From Paenibacillus popilliae ATCC 14706 (GTDB lineage Bacteria; Bacillota; Bacilli; Paenibacillales; Paenibacillaceae): a stretch of DNA of 34,306 nucleotides. Positions 34,255 to 34,306 of the stretch are shown here, in pieces. Every line of letters begins with the position of its first letter. Within the stretch, counting starts at the first letter, position 1. The stretch is from NCBI RefSeq assembly GCF_000315235.1, contig NZ_BALG01000151.1:1-34306 (forward strand), in the 5' to 3' direction. The notes beneath the pieces were generated by a model that had not been told where the DNA came from, did no database searches, and saw nothing but the letters and a program-made list of their open reading frames with translations. The position numbers and the translations under genes are program-made.

Positions 34255-34306
34255 ATGAAAAAATTTATAGCCTTGATGTTATTGATTGCTCTTTCATTTA
34301 CAAGCC
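34255..34306 (+). CDS. Start of a small exported peptide precursor (candidate pheromone), cut by window edge
   Basis: The ATG at 34255 follows AAAAGGAG with 8-9 base spacing. The visible 17 codons are MKKFIALMLLIALSFTS, a standard signal-peptide start. In RRNPP systems the peptide precursor gene directly follows or overlaps the end of the receptor gene, as here. The precursor cannot be read to its end, so the mature peptide is unknown. It could equally be a longer secreted protein. Confidence 0.5.
   Translation, partial: MKKFIALMLLIALSFTS

Overview
The window looks like chromosome of an endospore-forming, Gram-positive Paenibacillaceae member, probably Paenibacillus. Reasons: sporulation genes (yhbH, a spoVR fragment, five YheC/YheD spore-coat proteins with yheB and yheA), a Bacillota-type sufCDSUB operon with SufU, strong AGGAGG ribosome-binding sites, frequent GTG/TTG starts, and a decayed RRNPP-type peptide receptor like those described in Paenibacillus. 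The genus is inferred from gene content only.

Layout. (1) 1-2100 is AT-rich accessory DNA: the tail of a ribbon-helix-helix protein, a Panacea-domain antitoxin overlapping a PemK/MazF-like toxin, repeated terminator-like hairpins and a small HTH protein. It abuts a spoVR gene broken after about 58 recognisable codons. (2) 2064-7600 is GC-richer core: spoVR fragment and yhbH (minus), a DUF423 membrane protein, a PAS-GGDEF-EAL protein with a degenerate GGDEF motif, and an unrecognised 220-aa protein (minus). (3) 7557-13909 holds dps with a PerR-like box, then sufC-sufD-sufS-sufU-sufB behind a strong promoter with a Fur-like sequence inside it. (4) 13926-21780 holds an AT-rich secreted protein, a polysaccharide deacetylase, an HD-GYP protein lacking two metal ligands, a decayed second HD-GYP gene, an MMPL transporter, YfkAB-type radical SAM and a HAD hydrolase. 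(5) 21813-29729 holds a minus-strand operon of five tandem YheC/YheD ATP-grasp paralogues, divergent from yheB-yheA across a long imperfect inverted repeat. (6) 29730-34306 is a scrapyard: a Mutator-type transposase fragment, an IS3-family remnant with recognisable ends, a small membrane protein plus a DUF3139 protein, a secreted papain-like hydrolase whose apparent start codon is ATA, a 971-bp second copy of the yheB-yheA junction, a decayed RRNPP receptor, and the start of a candidate peptide-pheromone gene cut by the window edge.

How the parts work together. The Suf genes form an Fe-S cluster assembly machine: SufS with SufU mobilises sulfur and SufBCD is the scaffold. Dps handles iron and peroxide, and both units show signs of metal or peroxide control. 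The Yhe cluster, yhbH and spoVR belong to spore formation. The EAL and HD-GYP proteins concern cyclic-di-GMP, though one domain in each looks inactive. The most interesting candidates are the Panacea/PemK-like pair, the expanded YheC/YheD operon, the possible RBS-masking leader of yhbH, the partial yheB-yheA duplication around transposon relics, and the receptor/peptide remnant at the right edge. All assignments come from reading the sequence; no database search was run.
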